In this document: positions 1-8,532 of the stretch, in pieces
Position numbering within the stretch: position 1 is the stretch's first letter
Layout: each line of letters starts with the position of its first letter
NCBI GenBank assembly: GCA_964458485.1
Contig: CAYWJA010000004.1
Coordinates: 3,933-67,932, forward strand
Reading direction: 5' to 3'
DNA length: 64,000 nucleotides
Source: CAYWJA01 sp964458485
GTDB taxonomy: Bacteria; Patescibacteriota; Gracilibacteria; UM-FILTER-43-11
The notes under the pieces: generated by a model
What the model saw: only the letters and a program-made list of their open reading frames with translations
The model's database searches: none
Told to the model about the DNA's origin: nothing
Made by a program: the position numbers and the translations under genes

Positions 1-2
1 AT

Positions 3-500
3 ACAGCGCTTTTGGTAATTTATACCATTATTGGTGCAGATATTGGGTATTTCAATCTTATAATTACTCTACAGAACAAAATTCTTGCAGTAAATTTAGG
101 TAAACTGGCAATTTTAACAGCCCTGATACTGATTCTTCATATAATATCACATTTTACAGGAAGTAAGGGGTCAATTTTCACAACATCAAAACTATCTGTT
201 TTCATCGTAATAATGTTTTACTTAACGTTCCTGACAACAAAAATAAATACACCATTCGTACAAATATTTTTGTTATTTGGGGCTGTAATCCTGGGGTTCA
301 TAACTTTCTTTGTCATAATGAAGGTATGCCATATAAACATTTTACGCACCCTGATTCTAATTGTATTGAGCGTGCTCGCTATGGGGATAGTTTTACAGTT
401 TACAATAGGATTAAAGACATTTAAGAACTATTATGTAGTTGACCCCAATGTTAAAAATTTAAAAATGAAGTCGGCAGTGGAGATTGCTGAATCTGAATAG
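3..500 (+). CDS. Membrane protein, C-terminal part (cut by window edge)
   Basis: The frame is open to the left edge, so the TTG at 12 is probably Leu inside a longer gene rather than a start. The visible 165 residues are very hydrophobic, with about four or five membrane segments separated by short polar loops. They end in a polar tail of about 25 residues that should lie on one face of the membrane. I recognise no family motif. It resembles the C-terminal membrane part of multi-spanning envelope proteins, but nothing visible gives a function. The stop lies just before the repeat array that leads into cysS. Confidence 0.6.
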   Translation, partial: TALLVIYTIIGADIGYFNLIITLQNKILAVNLGKLAILTALILILHIISHFTGSKGSIFTTSKLSVFIVIMFYLTFLTTKINTPFVQIFLLFGAVILGFITFFVIMKVCHINILRTLILIVLSVLAMGIVLQFTIGLKTFKNYYVVDPNVKNLKMKSAVEIAESE

Positions 501-609
501 TAACCAAATAGTTTCCCGCCTTTCGACAAGCTCAAGGCGTTTCCAAATAGTTGCCAAATTGTTTACTATTAATAATTTGGAAACAATCTGGAAACAATCT
601 GGAAACAAT
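501..609 (+). repeat. Inverted start-codon array upstream of cysS
   Basis: The 5' half contains CCAAATAGTTTCC, then a small palindrome (about 519-538, ctttcgacaagctcaagg), then further TTTCCAAATAG-type copies. The 3' half is an 11-bp unit, GGAAACAATCT, repeated three times and ending exactly at the cysS ATG (610). The two halves are largely complementary, so the transcript can fold into a long imperfect hairpin just before the start codon. The same family occurs at 14865-14986 and 48953-49053. Confidence 0.8.
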
Positions 610-2031
610 ATGAATAACATCCAACTATACAACACGGCAACACGACAAAAAATGCCCTTCGAACCGCTAGATCCAGCGGAGGTTAAGTTATATACATGCG
701 GACCGACGGTTTACAACTATGCGCATATTGGTAATTTGCGAACTTATATTTTTGAAGATTTCCTACGTCGTACTCTTGAGTTTAACGGCTACCAAGTTAA
801 TCATGTAATGAACATTACAGATGTAGGACACTTAACATCCGATGCGGATGAAGGGGAGGATAAAATGCTTAAAGGTGCAAAAAGGGAGAAAAAAACTGTC
901 TGGGAAATCGCGGAATTCTACACAAAAGCATTTATGAGCGACCTGGTTGCACTCAATCTTTTAGAGCCGCATATTAAATGTAAAGCGACTGACCATATTC
1001 AGGAAATGATTGATCAGGTGCAACAATTAGAGAAAAACGGACTAACTTACGTTGCTGATGGTAATGTTTATTTTGATACCTCCAAATTTCCGGATTATGG
1101 AAAACTTGCTCAATTGGAGAAGCAAGATCTGCAGGCTGGCGCACGTATTGAAGTAGATAAGAATAAAAAAAATCCACACGACTTTGTGCTCTGGTTTACT
1201 AAAAGTAAGTTTGCAGATCAGGAAATGCAATGGGATAGCCCATGGGGCAAAGGTTACCCTGGTTGGCATATCGAGTGCAGTGCAATGTCGACGCGTTATC
1301 TTGGTAATCAAATCGACATTCACTGTGGCGGCATCGACCACATTCCAGTTCATCATACAAACGAGCTTGCCCAGGCTGAGGGTGCAACAAATATAAAACC
1401 ATGGGTGCTTTATTGGATGCATGGAAATTTTTTGGTAATCAAAGATAAAGAAAAAATGTCTAAATCATCCGATAACTTTTTAAGAATACAAACCCTAATC
1501 GACAAAGGCTACGATCCATTGGATTACCGATACTTCTGCCTCCAATCTCATTATCGCAAAGAACTGACATTTAGTTGGGAAGGTATGGATGCCGCAAGGA
1601 CAGGCTTACGGCGCTTGAGAGAGAAGGTGTGTCGGTTATCACGCGAGCAAAGCAAGCTGGTCACGCGAGCAAAGCGAGCTGGTCACGCGAGCAAAGCGAG
1701 CTGGTCACGCGAAGAATTCGCAGGTGCCATAAACGACGACCTAAACATGCCCGAAGCCCTCGCAACAACCTGGAAGCTTATTGATGATCCAGATGTCGAG
1801 GATGCCGAAAAACTCGCCACAATTAAAGAATTCGACAAAGTGCTTGGCCTAAAATTGGACGAAAAAAAGGATGTTTGTATACCAGAAAGTATCCAGCAAC
1901 TGATAATTGAACGTAACGAAGCGCGCGAAAAAAAAGACTGGGGGAAATCTGACGACCTAAGGAATAAGATTGAGGAACAAGGATTTATAGTAAAAGACGG
2001 CCCTGACGGGACAAAAGTGTTAAAAAAATGA
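610..2031 (+). CDS. cysS: Cysteinyl-tRNA synthetase with in-frame repeat insertion
   Basis: Cytosolic class I aminoacyl-tRNA synthetase that charges tRNA-Cys; 473 residues, normal for the family. The N-terminus has the zinc/HIGH region (CGPTVYNYAHIGN), the middle has WHIECSAMS and HCGGIDHI, and KMSKS follows. The start is the ATG at 610, directly after the repeat array; a longer reading from 484 would translate the array. There is no Shine-Dalgarno sequence. Oddity: between the catalytic part and the C-terminal helical domain (1634-1712) three copies of a 22-bp repeat are read in three successive frames, adding about 25 Arg/Ser/Lys/Ala-rich residues. The stop is TGA, which argues against UGA recoding. 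Confidence 0.95.
   Translation: MNNIQLYNTATRQKMPFEPLDPAEVKLYTCGPTVYNYAHIGNLRTYIFEDFLRRTLEFNGYQVNHVMNITDVGHLTSDADEGEDKMLKGAKREKKTVWEIAEFYTKAFMSDLVALNLLEPHIKCKATDHIQEMIDQVQQLEKNGLTYVADGNVYFDTSKFPDYGKLAQLEKQDLQAGARIEVDKNKKNPHDFVLWFTKSKFADQEMQWDSPWGKGYPGWHIECSAMSTRYLGNQIDIHCGGIDHIPVHHTNELAQAEGATNIKPWVLYWMHGNFLVIKDKEKMSKSSDNFLRIQTLIDKGYDPLDYRYFCLQSHYRKELTFSWEGMDAARTGLRRLREKVCRLSREQSKLVTRAKRAGHASKASWSREEFAGAINDDLNMPEALATTWKLIDDPDVEDAEKLATIKEFDKVLGLKLDEKKDVCIPESIQQLIIERNEAREKKDWGKSDDLRNKIEEQGFIVKDGPDGTKVLKK
1634..1712 (+). repeat. 22-bp repeat units inserted inside cysS
   Basis: A degenerate copy (1634-1658) is followed by two identical 22-bp units (1659-1680, 1681-1702) and a partial one. Each unit contains CGCGAGCAAAGCGAGCT. 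Because 22 is not a multiple of 3, successive copies are read in different frames (SREQSKLV, TRAKRAG, HASKASW), yet the gene stays open. The reverse complement matches the intergenic repeat at about 6275-6312. Confidence 0.85.
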
Positions 2032-2039
2032 ATCCCAAC

Positions 2040-2098
2040 TCCACAAATTAATATAATTTTGTGGACTCTAACTCCACAAATTAATATAATTTTGTGGA
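2040..2098. repeat. Tandem 26-bp palindrome (two copies)
   Basis: Two identical palindromes (2040-2065 and 2073-2098) with arms TCCACAAA / TTTGTGGA sit 33 bp apart between cysS and the ATPase gene. The second is followed by CTTTTATT, so the pair may act as an AT-rich terminator for cysS. The second copy also overlaps the -35 region of the next gene. Confidence 0.7.
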
Positions 2099-2123
2099 CT
2101 TTTATTAAAAAGTAAGATATAAT
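2095..2123 (+). promoter_or_regulatory. Sigma70-type promoter of the DUF4143 ATPase
   Basis: -35 TGGACT (2095-2100), 17-bp spacer, -10 TATAAT (2118-2123). The ATG is at 2130, only 6 bases after the -10 box, so the transcript is probably leaderless. Confidence 0.6.
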
Positions 2124-2129
2124 GTAAAC

Positions 2130-3257
2130 ATGATAAAAAGAATTTATGAACCACTGGATAAATTTCTGCAAAAAGGTAAGGCTCTAATAATTTATGGCCC
2201 TCGCCAAGTAGGCAAAACAACACTTTTACAAAAATTTCTTAAAACCACCAACAAAAAATATAAGCTTGATTCCGGAGATAATATAAAAACTCAAAATATA
2301 TTAAGCTCACAGGACTTTTCTCAAATTTTAAATTATGTGGAAGGATACGATCTGATTGCGATAGACGAAGCGCAAAATATACCAAATATTGGCATGGGGC
2401 TAAAAATAATTATAGACAACAAACCAAACATCAGCATAATTGCTACTGGATCATCCTCGTTTGATTTAGCCAATAAAGTAGGTGAACCTTTAACAGGTCG
2501 CAAAAAAACCATTACCCTATATCCAGTCTCACAGATCGAACTACTGGATACACATAATAAACATGAATTACAGGAGCGTTTGGAGGAATTTCTTATTTTT
2601 GGCTCATATCCGGAAGTTGTTACAGCGCGCACCCAAAAACAAAAAATTGAATTATTGAAAGAATTGGTAAATTCTTATTTGCTAAAAGATATTTTGGATA
2701 TGGAAAAAGTAAAAGGGTCTAAAGTTTTACTTGATATGCTAAAGCTATTGGCATTCCAGGTGGGTAATCAGGTTTCTTTGCATGAGTTAGCCACCCAGCT
2801 TTCCATAGATGTAAAAACTGTGGCCAGATATTTGGACTTACTGGAAAAGACCTTTGTAATAAAGCGATTAACCGGTTTCAGTCGCAACCTAAGAAACGAA
2901 ATAACCAGTAAGCATAAATATTATTTTTTAGACAATGGCATAAGAAATGCTGTTATATCCCAGTTCAATAATATAGCAGATAGAGCAGATGTGGGAGCAC
3001 TGTTTGAAAACTTTGTTATGATGGAACGTGTGAAAAAACTGGAATACAAAAATGATTATTCTTTAATTTATTTTTGGAGGAATTATGCTGGCAATGAAAT
3101 AGATTTGGTTGAAGAAAAGGACGGCAAATTAAAAGCGTATGAATTCAAATGGAATCCCGGCAAAAAGATTAAAGCCCCCAATGAATGGACAAAGTCTTAT
3201 CCACAAGCTTCTTTTAAAACTGTGACCTCACAAGACTATTTGAAGTTTGTGACATAA
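2130..3257 (+). CDS. AAA-family ATPase with DUF4143 domain
   Basis: 375 residues. The N-terminal AAA_14-type ATPase has Walker A GPRQVGKTT near residue 27 and Walker B LIAIDEAQN near 75-83. A winged-helix-like middle part (about 210-245) and a C-terminal DUF4143 region with a nuclease-like E...YEFKW segment near 340 follow. The family is widespread in bacteria and archaea, often horizontally moved, and its function is poorly defined; links to toxin-antitoxin systems or nucleases have been suggested. It stands alone, with its own promoter and likely leaderless mRNA, flanked by a tandem palindrome. Confidence 0.85.
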   Translation: MIKRIYEPLDKFLQKGKALIIYGPRQVGKTTLLQKFLKTTNKKYKLDSGDNIKTQNILSSQDFSQILNYVEGYDLIAIDEAQNIPNIGMGLKIIIDNKPNISIIATGSSSFDLANKVGEPLTGRKKTITLYPVSQIELLDTHNKHELQERLEEFLIFGSYPEVVTARTQKQKIELLKELVNSYLLKDILDMEKVKGSKVLLDMLKLLAFQVGNQVSLHELATQLSIDVKTVARYLDLLEKTFVIKRLTGFSRNLRNEITSKHKYYFLDNGIRNAVISQFNNIADRADVGALFENFVMMERVKKLEYKNDYSLIYFWRNYAGNEIDLVEEKDGKLKAYEFKWNPGKKIKAPNEWTKSYPQASFKTVTSQDYLKFVT

Positions 3258-3315
3258 AAATTCATAAAATTTGCTGGAGCGTATCTCTGGTGGGCTTCAA
3301 CAAATTTTTACCCTA

Positions 3316-4032
3316 CTACTCATCATCTTCCCCCATCCCCAAAAAAGCCTCTTCATCTATTCTTGCAATAGGAAAATGTCCGTACTGTGCGGACACTATT
3401 TTAAGGGGAAGGTGATTTATTTTACCTTCAACCAACCTTTCTCTAATTTTCATGGGCAATCTCCTAATATAATCATCTTCAAGTTCTGGTGATATAAGAG
3501 CATCTCTGTGCTCGTCGCCGCATCCCGGAAGTTGACTTAATAAAGCAAATTTAAACTTGGGCAGAAAGGTTATCATACCTATTCTCCCATCTGACCGATA
3601 GCGGAACACTTTAACTGGTACAGTAATTGTATCCCCCAATTTCACAAGCTCCCTTTCTTCTAACGGCGTAATTCTTTCCTGTAGCGCAGCACGCACTTCT
3701 GCATAACATTCAGCAATAGGCTGCCAGAAGCGCTGTTTTTCTTCGTCGCTGAGCTCGCTAGATTTAATCGCCTCCTGGATTTTGACTAAATAATTAGATA
3801 TCAAATAAGCATAATTCATATCTCGTGGTATCCAGCCCAAAATACGATCTACTTCATCAGCAAGATCAATATCTACATCAATTAATTCTAATGCACTTTC
3901 GCGCACTTGTTTAATTGTAGTGTCAATTTTTTCTCCCAAATCTCTAAAATAATCAACACTTAACTTTTTACAGTCTCTTGAATGACCTTTTGTAAGATCA
4001 TCATCTAATGTTGGCAACTCTCTCTCTGACAT
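3316..4032 (-). CDS. Hypothetical protein (238 aa)
   Basis: Soluble, mostly helical, charge-rich protein. I choose the ATG at 4032 (MSERELPTLDDD); a longer reading to 4101 would add a hydrophobic stretch with poor start context. A compact beta-rich segment near residues 140-180 (KLGDTITVPVKVFRYRSDG) follows a helical N-terminal half. No recognisable motif, signal peptide or membrane segment. It is convergent with the ATPase gene and divergent from prs, so it is probably a single-gene unit. Function unknown. Confidence 0.65.
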   Translation of the reverse strand: MSERELPTLDDDLTKGHSRDCKKLSVDYFRDLGEKIDTTIKQVRESALELIDVDIDLADEVDRILGWIPRDMNYAYLISNYLVKIQEAIKSSELSDEEKQRFWQPIAECYAEVRAALQERITPLEERELVKLGDTITVPVKVFRYRSDGRIGMITFLPKFKFALLSQLPGCGDEHRDALISPELEDDYIRRLPMKIRERLVEGKINHLPLKIVSAQYGHFPIARIDEEAFLGMGEDDE

Positions 4033-4151
4033 AAGCAAATTGGTTAATGTTAGGTTGTATACTGTATAAATAATTAGACAACCTGTCAACCCAAAACTCA
4101 CTTTCTCATCAACCTAAATTTTCGTGTTTTTTAAGGGTATGGTATATTTTA

Positions 4152-4250
4152 TTTAGGATGTAGGATGTAGGCCTTTAGGATGTAGGAATCTATGAAATTC
4201 CGCAGTCCATAACCTACAAGCCTACAACCTACAAGCCTACAACCCTAAAA
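4152..4250 (+). repeat. Inverted start-codon array upstream of prs
   Basis: The 5' half repeats GGATGTAGG three times (4156-4188). The 3' half repeats CCTACAAG/CCTACAAC four times (about 4213-4243). The halves are complementary around a loop of about 25 bases and end some 12 bases before the prs ATG. The same unit in the same orientation precedes ilvE (60255-60332). Confidence 0.8.
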
Positions 4251-4254
4251 AATT

Positions 4255-5196
4255 ATGACAAAATATAGCATCTTCTCCGGCTCCTCCCACCCGGAGCTTG
4301 CGAAGGAAATCGCAAAAAAACTTAAAAAACCTCTCGGCAAAGTAAAACTGACGACATTTTCGTGCGGGGAAAAATATGTAGCTTATGAAGAAACAATGCG
4401 CGGCAGAGAAGTATTTATCATCCAAACATGTAGGGATGGATTGGTGAATGATGATTTTATGGAACTCTTCCTGATGATAGATGCAGCACGGCTTTCTTTC
4501 GCAACAAAAATTCATGTAATACTCCCTCACTTCGGCTATGCCAGACAAGACAAAGTACATGTACCACGGGAGCCGATTTCTGCAAAACTGATGGCTGATC
4601 TTCTGGTTCAGGCTGGCGCTGATCATGTGATTACATTTGCACTTCATTCAGACCAAAACCAGGCATTTTTTGATGTTCCTGTAGATAATATTGATGTACA
4701 TAGGTTGTTTTCTGAATACTTTAAGAAAAAAAAGCTAAAGGATGTTGTTGTTGTCTCCCCAGATGCAGGTGGTGCAAAAAAAGCCAAGGCATTTGCAGAT
4801 GATATTGGTGCCCCAATAGCCATCCTCCACAAGGCAAGACCAAAACACAATGTAGCGAAAACAACCCATGTGGTTGGTGATGTAGATGGCAAAACCTGTA
4901 TTATTTATGATGATATGATCGACACTGCAGGCAGTACAGCCGCAGCACACGATGCCTTAATTAAACATGGTGCAAAAAAAGATATTTACCTGGCTGCAAC
5001 CCATCCAATATTTTCCGGACCGGCAGCCAAAAGATTTAGAAAGGCTGGGTTTAAAGAGGTGGTTGTTACCAACTCAATGCCGATTCCAAAAGAGAAGAAA
5101 TTTAAAGGCCTTAAGCAAATCTCCATCGCACCTTTAATTGCAGACATTATTGGAAGTGTGACGCATCAGAAGTCTGTTAGCTCTCTATTTTATTAA
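4255..5196 (+). CDS. prs: Ribose-phosphate pyrophosphokinase (PRPP synthetase)
   Basis: Makes PRPP from ribose 5-phosphate and ATP for nucleotide, His and Trp synthesis; cytosolic. 313 residues, normal length. FSGSSHPELAKEIAKKL at the N-terminus, the ATP-binding Q/R/H region (FGYARQDKVH), and the PRPP loop IIYDDMIDTAGS near residue 220 are all visible. The start at 4255 follows the repeat array and an A/T-rich spacer; no Shine-Dalgarno. gapA follows 60 bp downstream on the same strand. Confidence 0.95.
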   Translation: MTKYSIFSGSSHPELAKEIAKKLKKPLGKVKLTTFSCGEKYVAYEETMRGREVFIIQTCRDGLVNDDFMELFLMIDAARLSFATKIHVILPHFGYARQDKVHVPREPISAKLMADLLVQAGADHVITFALHSDQNQAFFDVPVDNIDVHRLFSEYFKKKKLKDVVVVSPDAGGAKKAKAFADDIGAPIAILHKARPKHNVAKTTHVVGDVDGKTCIIYDDMIDTAGSTAAAHDALIKHGAKKDIYLAATHPIFSGPAAKRFRKAGFKEVVVTNSMPIPKEKKFKGLKQISIAPLIADIIGSVTHQKSVSSLFY

Positions 5197-5204
5197 TCAT
5201 TTTT

Positions 5205-5242
5205 CTTGAGACTCGCACTTGAGACTTGAGACTATTAAATTT
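5205..5242 (+). repeat. Short direct array (CTTGAGACT) upstream of gapA
   Basis: Three copies of CTTGAGACT with small spacers, then an AT-rich palindromic stretch and the gapA ATG at 5257. Related units occur upstream of ribD, mfd and ilvC. Confidence 0.65.
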
Positions 5243-5256
5243 TAATTTAATTAATT

Positions 5257-6261
5257 ATGAAAGTAGCAATAAATGGCTTCGGCCGCATTGGCCGACAAAT
5301 TATGCATAGAATTATGCAAAAAAACAGCGACCTTGAGGTTGTCGCAATCAATGATCTTTCCGATAATAAAATGTTAGCACTCCTGTTTGGACATGACTCA
5401 ACATTCGGTAAATATCCAGGCACTGTGGAATTAAAGGGTGAAGATGAAATTGTTATTGATGGAAAGGCTATCAAAATTTACGCTGAACCGGATCCAGAAA
5501 AACTTCCATGGGGCGAACTTGGTGTAGACACTATTTTTGAATGCACCGGAAGATTCCGTACGCACGAAGATGCCAGCAAGCACGTTACAGCTGGTGCAAA
5601 AAGGGTAATTCTCTCTGCTCCTGCAAAGGGCGATAAAGGTGCTGATGGCACCTTTGTAATGGGCGTGAATGAAGGTGATTTCGACCCAGAGAATCACAAA
5701 ATCATTTCAAATGCCAGCTGCACAACAAACTGCCTCGCTCCTGTGGCAAAAGCAATTAACGATGCCTTTGGAATAAAGAGGGGAATCATGACAACTATTC
5801 ACGCTGTAACAACAAGTCAAAAAATTCTAGATATGGCATCTAAGGATGCAAGACGTGCAAGAAGCTGCATGCAAAATATGATCCCAACAACAACCGGTGC
5901 TGCAAAAGCTGTTTCCTTAGTTATCCCGGAGCTTAAAGGGAAACTTACCGGAATGGCTGTACGTGTACCAACTCCAACAGTATCACTTGTTGATTTAACT
6001 GTAGAATTTGAAAAAGATGTCACCACCGATGAAATCCATGATGTTCTGAAAAAACGTGCACAGGAAATTCCAGAAATTATGCAGGTGGAAGAACGCCCAC
6101 TTGTTTCAAAAGACTTCCAAATGGATTCTCATTCCGCATCTGTTGATGCAATGAGTACCATGGTGATGGGCGGAAACTTAGTAAAAATACTAGTATGGTA
6201 CGACAATGAATGGGGGTATTCTTGTAGGATGGTTGATTTGGCGGAACACATATCTAAATAA
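5257..6261 (+). CDS. gapA: Glyceraldehyde-3-phosphate dehydrogenase, NAD type
   Basis: Glycolytic oxidation of G3P to 1,3-bisphosphoglycerate. 334 residues. Rossmann motif NGFGRIG at the N-terminus; INDL with the Asp that usually selects NAD; catalytic Cys in SNASCTTNCLAP near residue 155; C-terminal WYDNEWGYSCRMVDL. A second GAPDH (41192-42202) lacks this Asp, which suggests a split of cofactor or direction between the two. The start at 5257 is preceded by AATTAATT, with no Shine-Dalgarno. Confidence 0.95.
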   Translation: MKVAINGFGRIGRQIMHRIMQKNSDLEVVAINDLSDNKMLALLFGHDSTFGKYPGTVELKGEDEIVIDGKAIKIYAEPDPEKLPWGELGVDTIFECTGRFRTHEDASKHVTAGAKRVILSAPAKGDKGADGTFVMGVNEGDFDPENHKIISNASCTTNCLAPVAKAINDAFGIKRGIMTTIHAVTTSQKILDMASKDARRARSCMQNMIPTTTGAAKAVSLVIPELKGKLTGMAVRVPTPTVSLVDLTVEFEKDVTTDEIHDVLKKRAQEIPEIMQVEERPLVSKDFQMDSHSASVDAMSTMVMGGNLVKILVWYDNEWGYSCRMVDLAEHISK

Positions 6262-6263
6262 CA

Positions 6264-6399
6264 ACCTAATAGTGACCTGCTACGCGTGACCAGCTCACTA
6301 CGTTCGCGTGACCTAATAGTGATTATAATTATGCAATTAAATCACAATAGGTCACGTGAGCTTGAGCTTGTCGAAAGCGAACGGGTAACAATTGGAATC
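6264..6399 (+). repeat. Inverted array with duplicated start context upstream of the beta-CASP nuclease
   Basis: GTGACC-type units and a nested palindrome (agctcactacgttcgcgtgacc) lie at about 6275-6312. GTGACCTAATAGTGATT (6308-6324) then pairs with AATCACAATAGGTCAC (6341-6356), giving a hairpin. ATGCAATTAA occurs both in the loop (6331) and at the chosen start (6400), so the start context is duplicated around the element. Confidence 0.7.
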
Positions 6400-7794
6400 A
6401 TGCAATTAACAAGCCACGGAGCCGCCCTAGAGGTAACCGGCTCCCAACATTTATTACAAGTAAACGGTAAAAAAATCCTACTTGATTGTGGATTATTCCA
6501 GGGTCGCAGAAAGGAAGCTGCGGAAAAAAACAGTATTTTTGGGTTTGATCCAGCAGAAATTGACGCTGTTGTTCTATCACACGCCCATATTGATCATTCA
6601 GGCAATATACCAACGCTCGTAAAAAAAGGATTTAAAGGTGTTATATATTGTACCGAAGCAACGGAAAATTTATGCGGAGCTTTGCTTTTAGACAGTGCAT
6701 ATATACAGGAAAGTGATGCAGAATATATGAAGCGCAAGCATGCGGATACGGCTCTTGAGCCAATTGAACCACTTTATACGCAAGAAGATGCAAAATTGGC
6801 TTTATTGTCGTTCAAGGGTCAGGATTATAAAAAACAATTTGAAGTATGTGAAGGTGTGAAAGTAACTTTTAAAGAAGCCGGCCACATCCTTGGCGCTGCA
6901 ATAGTAGTTTTAGATATTGATGATAGGGAAGATGGTAAGCATAAACGCCTTGTATTCACTGGTGATTTGGGCAGATACCATCTGCCAATAATCAGAGATC
7001 CTGAGACAGTTGATGAGGCGGATTATTTAATATGCGAAAGTACTTATGGGAACAGAATGCACGACCCCGCAGAAGAAGGTATGCCTGCACTTTCCAGAGT
7101 AATAAACAGGACAATAAAACGTGGTGGCAAAATTATTATTCCTGCATTTGCGCTAGAGCGTAGTCAAGAATTACTTTATAGCCTACACGTTCTTATACAC
7201 CATAAGAAAATACCAGATAATCTGCCAATATTTTTAGACAGCCCTCTTGCAAATGCTGTAACTAATATATTTAAACAGCATATCGAGCTCTACGATGAAG
7301 AAATTAAGGCCGAATTCAAAAGCCATAATCCATTTACAATGCGACAGTTAAAGCAAACTGCTTCTGCAGAAGAATCAAAAGAGCTTAATTACTTTATTGG
7401 GCCTTGTATAATCATTTCTGCGAGTGGAATGTGCGAAGCCGGTCGTATTCGTCATCATCTAAAAAACAACATTGAGGACCCGAAAAATACGATTGTTGTT
7501 GTTGGATATATGGCTGAAAATACACTCGGGCGCAGAATTGTAAATAAGGAGCCGCTGATAAAAATATTCGATAAAATGTATATGCTCAAATCAGAGGTTG
7601 TAGTGTTAGAAGCCTTTAGCGCCCATGCTGATATGAATGATTTGGACAACTATGTAAAATCGATTAAGGGGCTTAAAAAAGTACTGCTTGTACACGGTGA
7701 AGAAGATCAATCCAGCGCATTCGCAGAGAGAATTAAAGAATATTCCGATGCTGATGTTACAGTAATGATGCCACAGGTTACTGTTGATCTATAG
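6400..7794 (+). CDS. MBL-fold beta-CASP RNA metallo-hydrolase
   Basis: Predicted zinc-dependent ribonuclease of the metallo-beta-lactamase/beta-CASP superfamily, likely in RNA processing or decay. 464 residues from the ATG at 6400 (MQLTSHGAALEVTGS). The upstream alternative at 6286 only translates the repeat array. Motifs: HAHIDHSG (zinc motif), GHILGAA, TGDLGRY, ESTYGN, the beta-CASP motif IISASGMCEAGRI, and C-terminal SAHAD and LVHGE. It lacks the C-terminal domain of RNase J, which is encoded separately at 12920. It follows gapA and may be co-transcribed with it. Confidence 0.9.
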   Translation: MQLTSHGAALEVTGSQHLLQVNGKKILLDCGLFQGRRKEAAEKNSIFGFDPAEIDAVVLSHAHIDHSGNIPTLVKKGFKGVIYCTEATENLCGALLLDSAYIQESDAEYMKRKHADTALEPIEPLYTQEDAKLALLSFKGQDYKKQFEVCEGVKVTFKEAGHILGAAIVVLDIDDREDGKHKRLVFTGDLGRYHLPIIRDPETVDEADYLICESTYGNRMHDPAEEGMPALSRVINRTIKRGGKIIIPAFALERSQELLYSLHVLIHHKKIPDNLPIFLDSPLANAVTNIFKQHIELYDEEIKAEFKSHNPFTMRQLKQTASAEESKELNYFIGPCIIISASGMCEAGRIRHHLKNNIEDPKNTIVVVGYMAENTLGRRIVNKEPLIKIFDKMYMLKSEVVVLEAFSAHADMNDLDNYVKSIKGLKKVLLVHGEEDQSSAFAERIKEYSDADVTVMMPQVTVDL

Positions 7795-7867
7795 CAATTT
7801 ACTAGCTGAAGAATTCTTGCTCTGGACAAAATAATTGTTATCAGCTAAATTAACTACGCTTATTTGC

Positions 7868-7960
7868 GGAGAGATACCCAAGTGGCTGAAGGGGCGGCTT
7901 TGCTAAAGCTGTAGGGGGATTTTTATCCCCGCGAGGGTTCGAATCCCTCTCTCTCCGCCA
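7868..7960 (+). tRNA. tRNA-Ser (GCT anticodon)
   Basis: Seven-base acceptor stem GGAGAGA (7868-7874) pairs with TCTCTCC (7950-7956). Discriminator G is at 7957 and CCA (7958-7960) is encoded. The anticodon loop TTGCTAA reads AGC/AGU. A long variable arm (AGGGGGATTTTTATCCCC region), diagnostic of tRNA-Ser, and the T-loop GGTTCGAATCC are present. Its last 18 bases recur downstream (8162-8179). Confidence 0.95.
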
Positions 7961-8065
7961 CAATTAATTAAGGGTTATATATCTTATTTACCGTAGATGA
8001 GAACCCACCGATACAATTTTAATATAAATTTAATACTGGGTGTTCGCCGCGAAAAAGAAGCAAAG

Positions 8066-8147
8066 TCCCGACAAAGTCGGGACGTAAGCGACTATTTGAG
8101 CGCTCGACCTCGGACGGTATGCCTGAGCGTTAGCGAATGGTATACCG
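8066..8147. repeat. Two REP-like hairpins after tRNA-Ser
   Basis: GTCCCGAC-AAA-GTCGGGAC (8066-8084) is a perfect 8-bp stem. A second imperfect palindrome, with outer arms CGGTAT...ATACCG, follows at about 8114-8147. This non-coding stretch (7961-8193) holds nothing else I can support. Confidence 0.6.
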
Positions 8148-8193
8148 GAGAATGTAAGAATATCCCTCTCTCTCCGCCATTTTAAACATAATT

Positions 8194-8532
8194 ATGACAA
8201 AAAAAATCATCCTCATAATAATTCTCTTCATCCTACTACTTCATGCAGTAACCTTTTTTATAGATAAATCACGCATAAATAACAATAAAAAACCCATATT
8301 CATTATTTCGACTACATTTTTAAAAGATGGTGGTACAACTATCAGTCACGGAATGGGGTATAAGATAATTTATTGGCATTTCCTTACCTCTAAAAAAATT
8401 GGCGATAAAAAAATAGACGGATATAATGTCGGATATGAAATATTCCATATAACGAACTCAAAATACTTTAAAGATTTTAGAAGCCTTGAAAGGTCAACAG
8501 ACGCAAAATTGGAATTCTTGCCCATAAAATAG
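8194..8532 (+). CDS. Small membrane-anchored protein (Firmicutes-like family)
   Basis: 112 residues: short Lys start, one strongly hydrophobic N-terminal segment (about residues 4-22, signal anchor), then a polar domain outside the membrane. The pattern DKSRINNNKKPIF...KDGG...GMGYKII resembles a family of small anchored proteins I associate with Firmicutes; this is from memory and its function is unknown. It lies exactly between two copies of the tRNA-Ser 3'-end repeat (8171-8184 and 8541-8554), which suggests it arrived on an integrated segment. Start ATTATG, no Shine-Dalgarno. Confidence 0.7.
   Translation: MTKKIILIIILFILLLHAVTFFIDKSRINNNKKPIFIISTTFLKDGGTTISHGMGYKIIYWHFLTSKKIGDKKIDGYNVGYEIFHITNSKYFKDFRSLERSTDAKLEFLPIK

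Noticed and set aside
484..609. Extended N-terminus of CysS from 484
   Set aside because: The extension only translates the repeat array and overlaps the previous gene; the family start is at 610.
610..2031. Recoded UGA (Gracilibacteria/SR1 code)
   Set aside because: Genes such as cysS and the M23 peptidase end properly at TGA, and the long frames have no internal TGA.
7997..8185. 62-aa ORF after tRNA-Ser
   Set aside because: It runs through REP-like hairpins and the tRNA-derived repeat; no protein-like composition.
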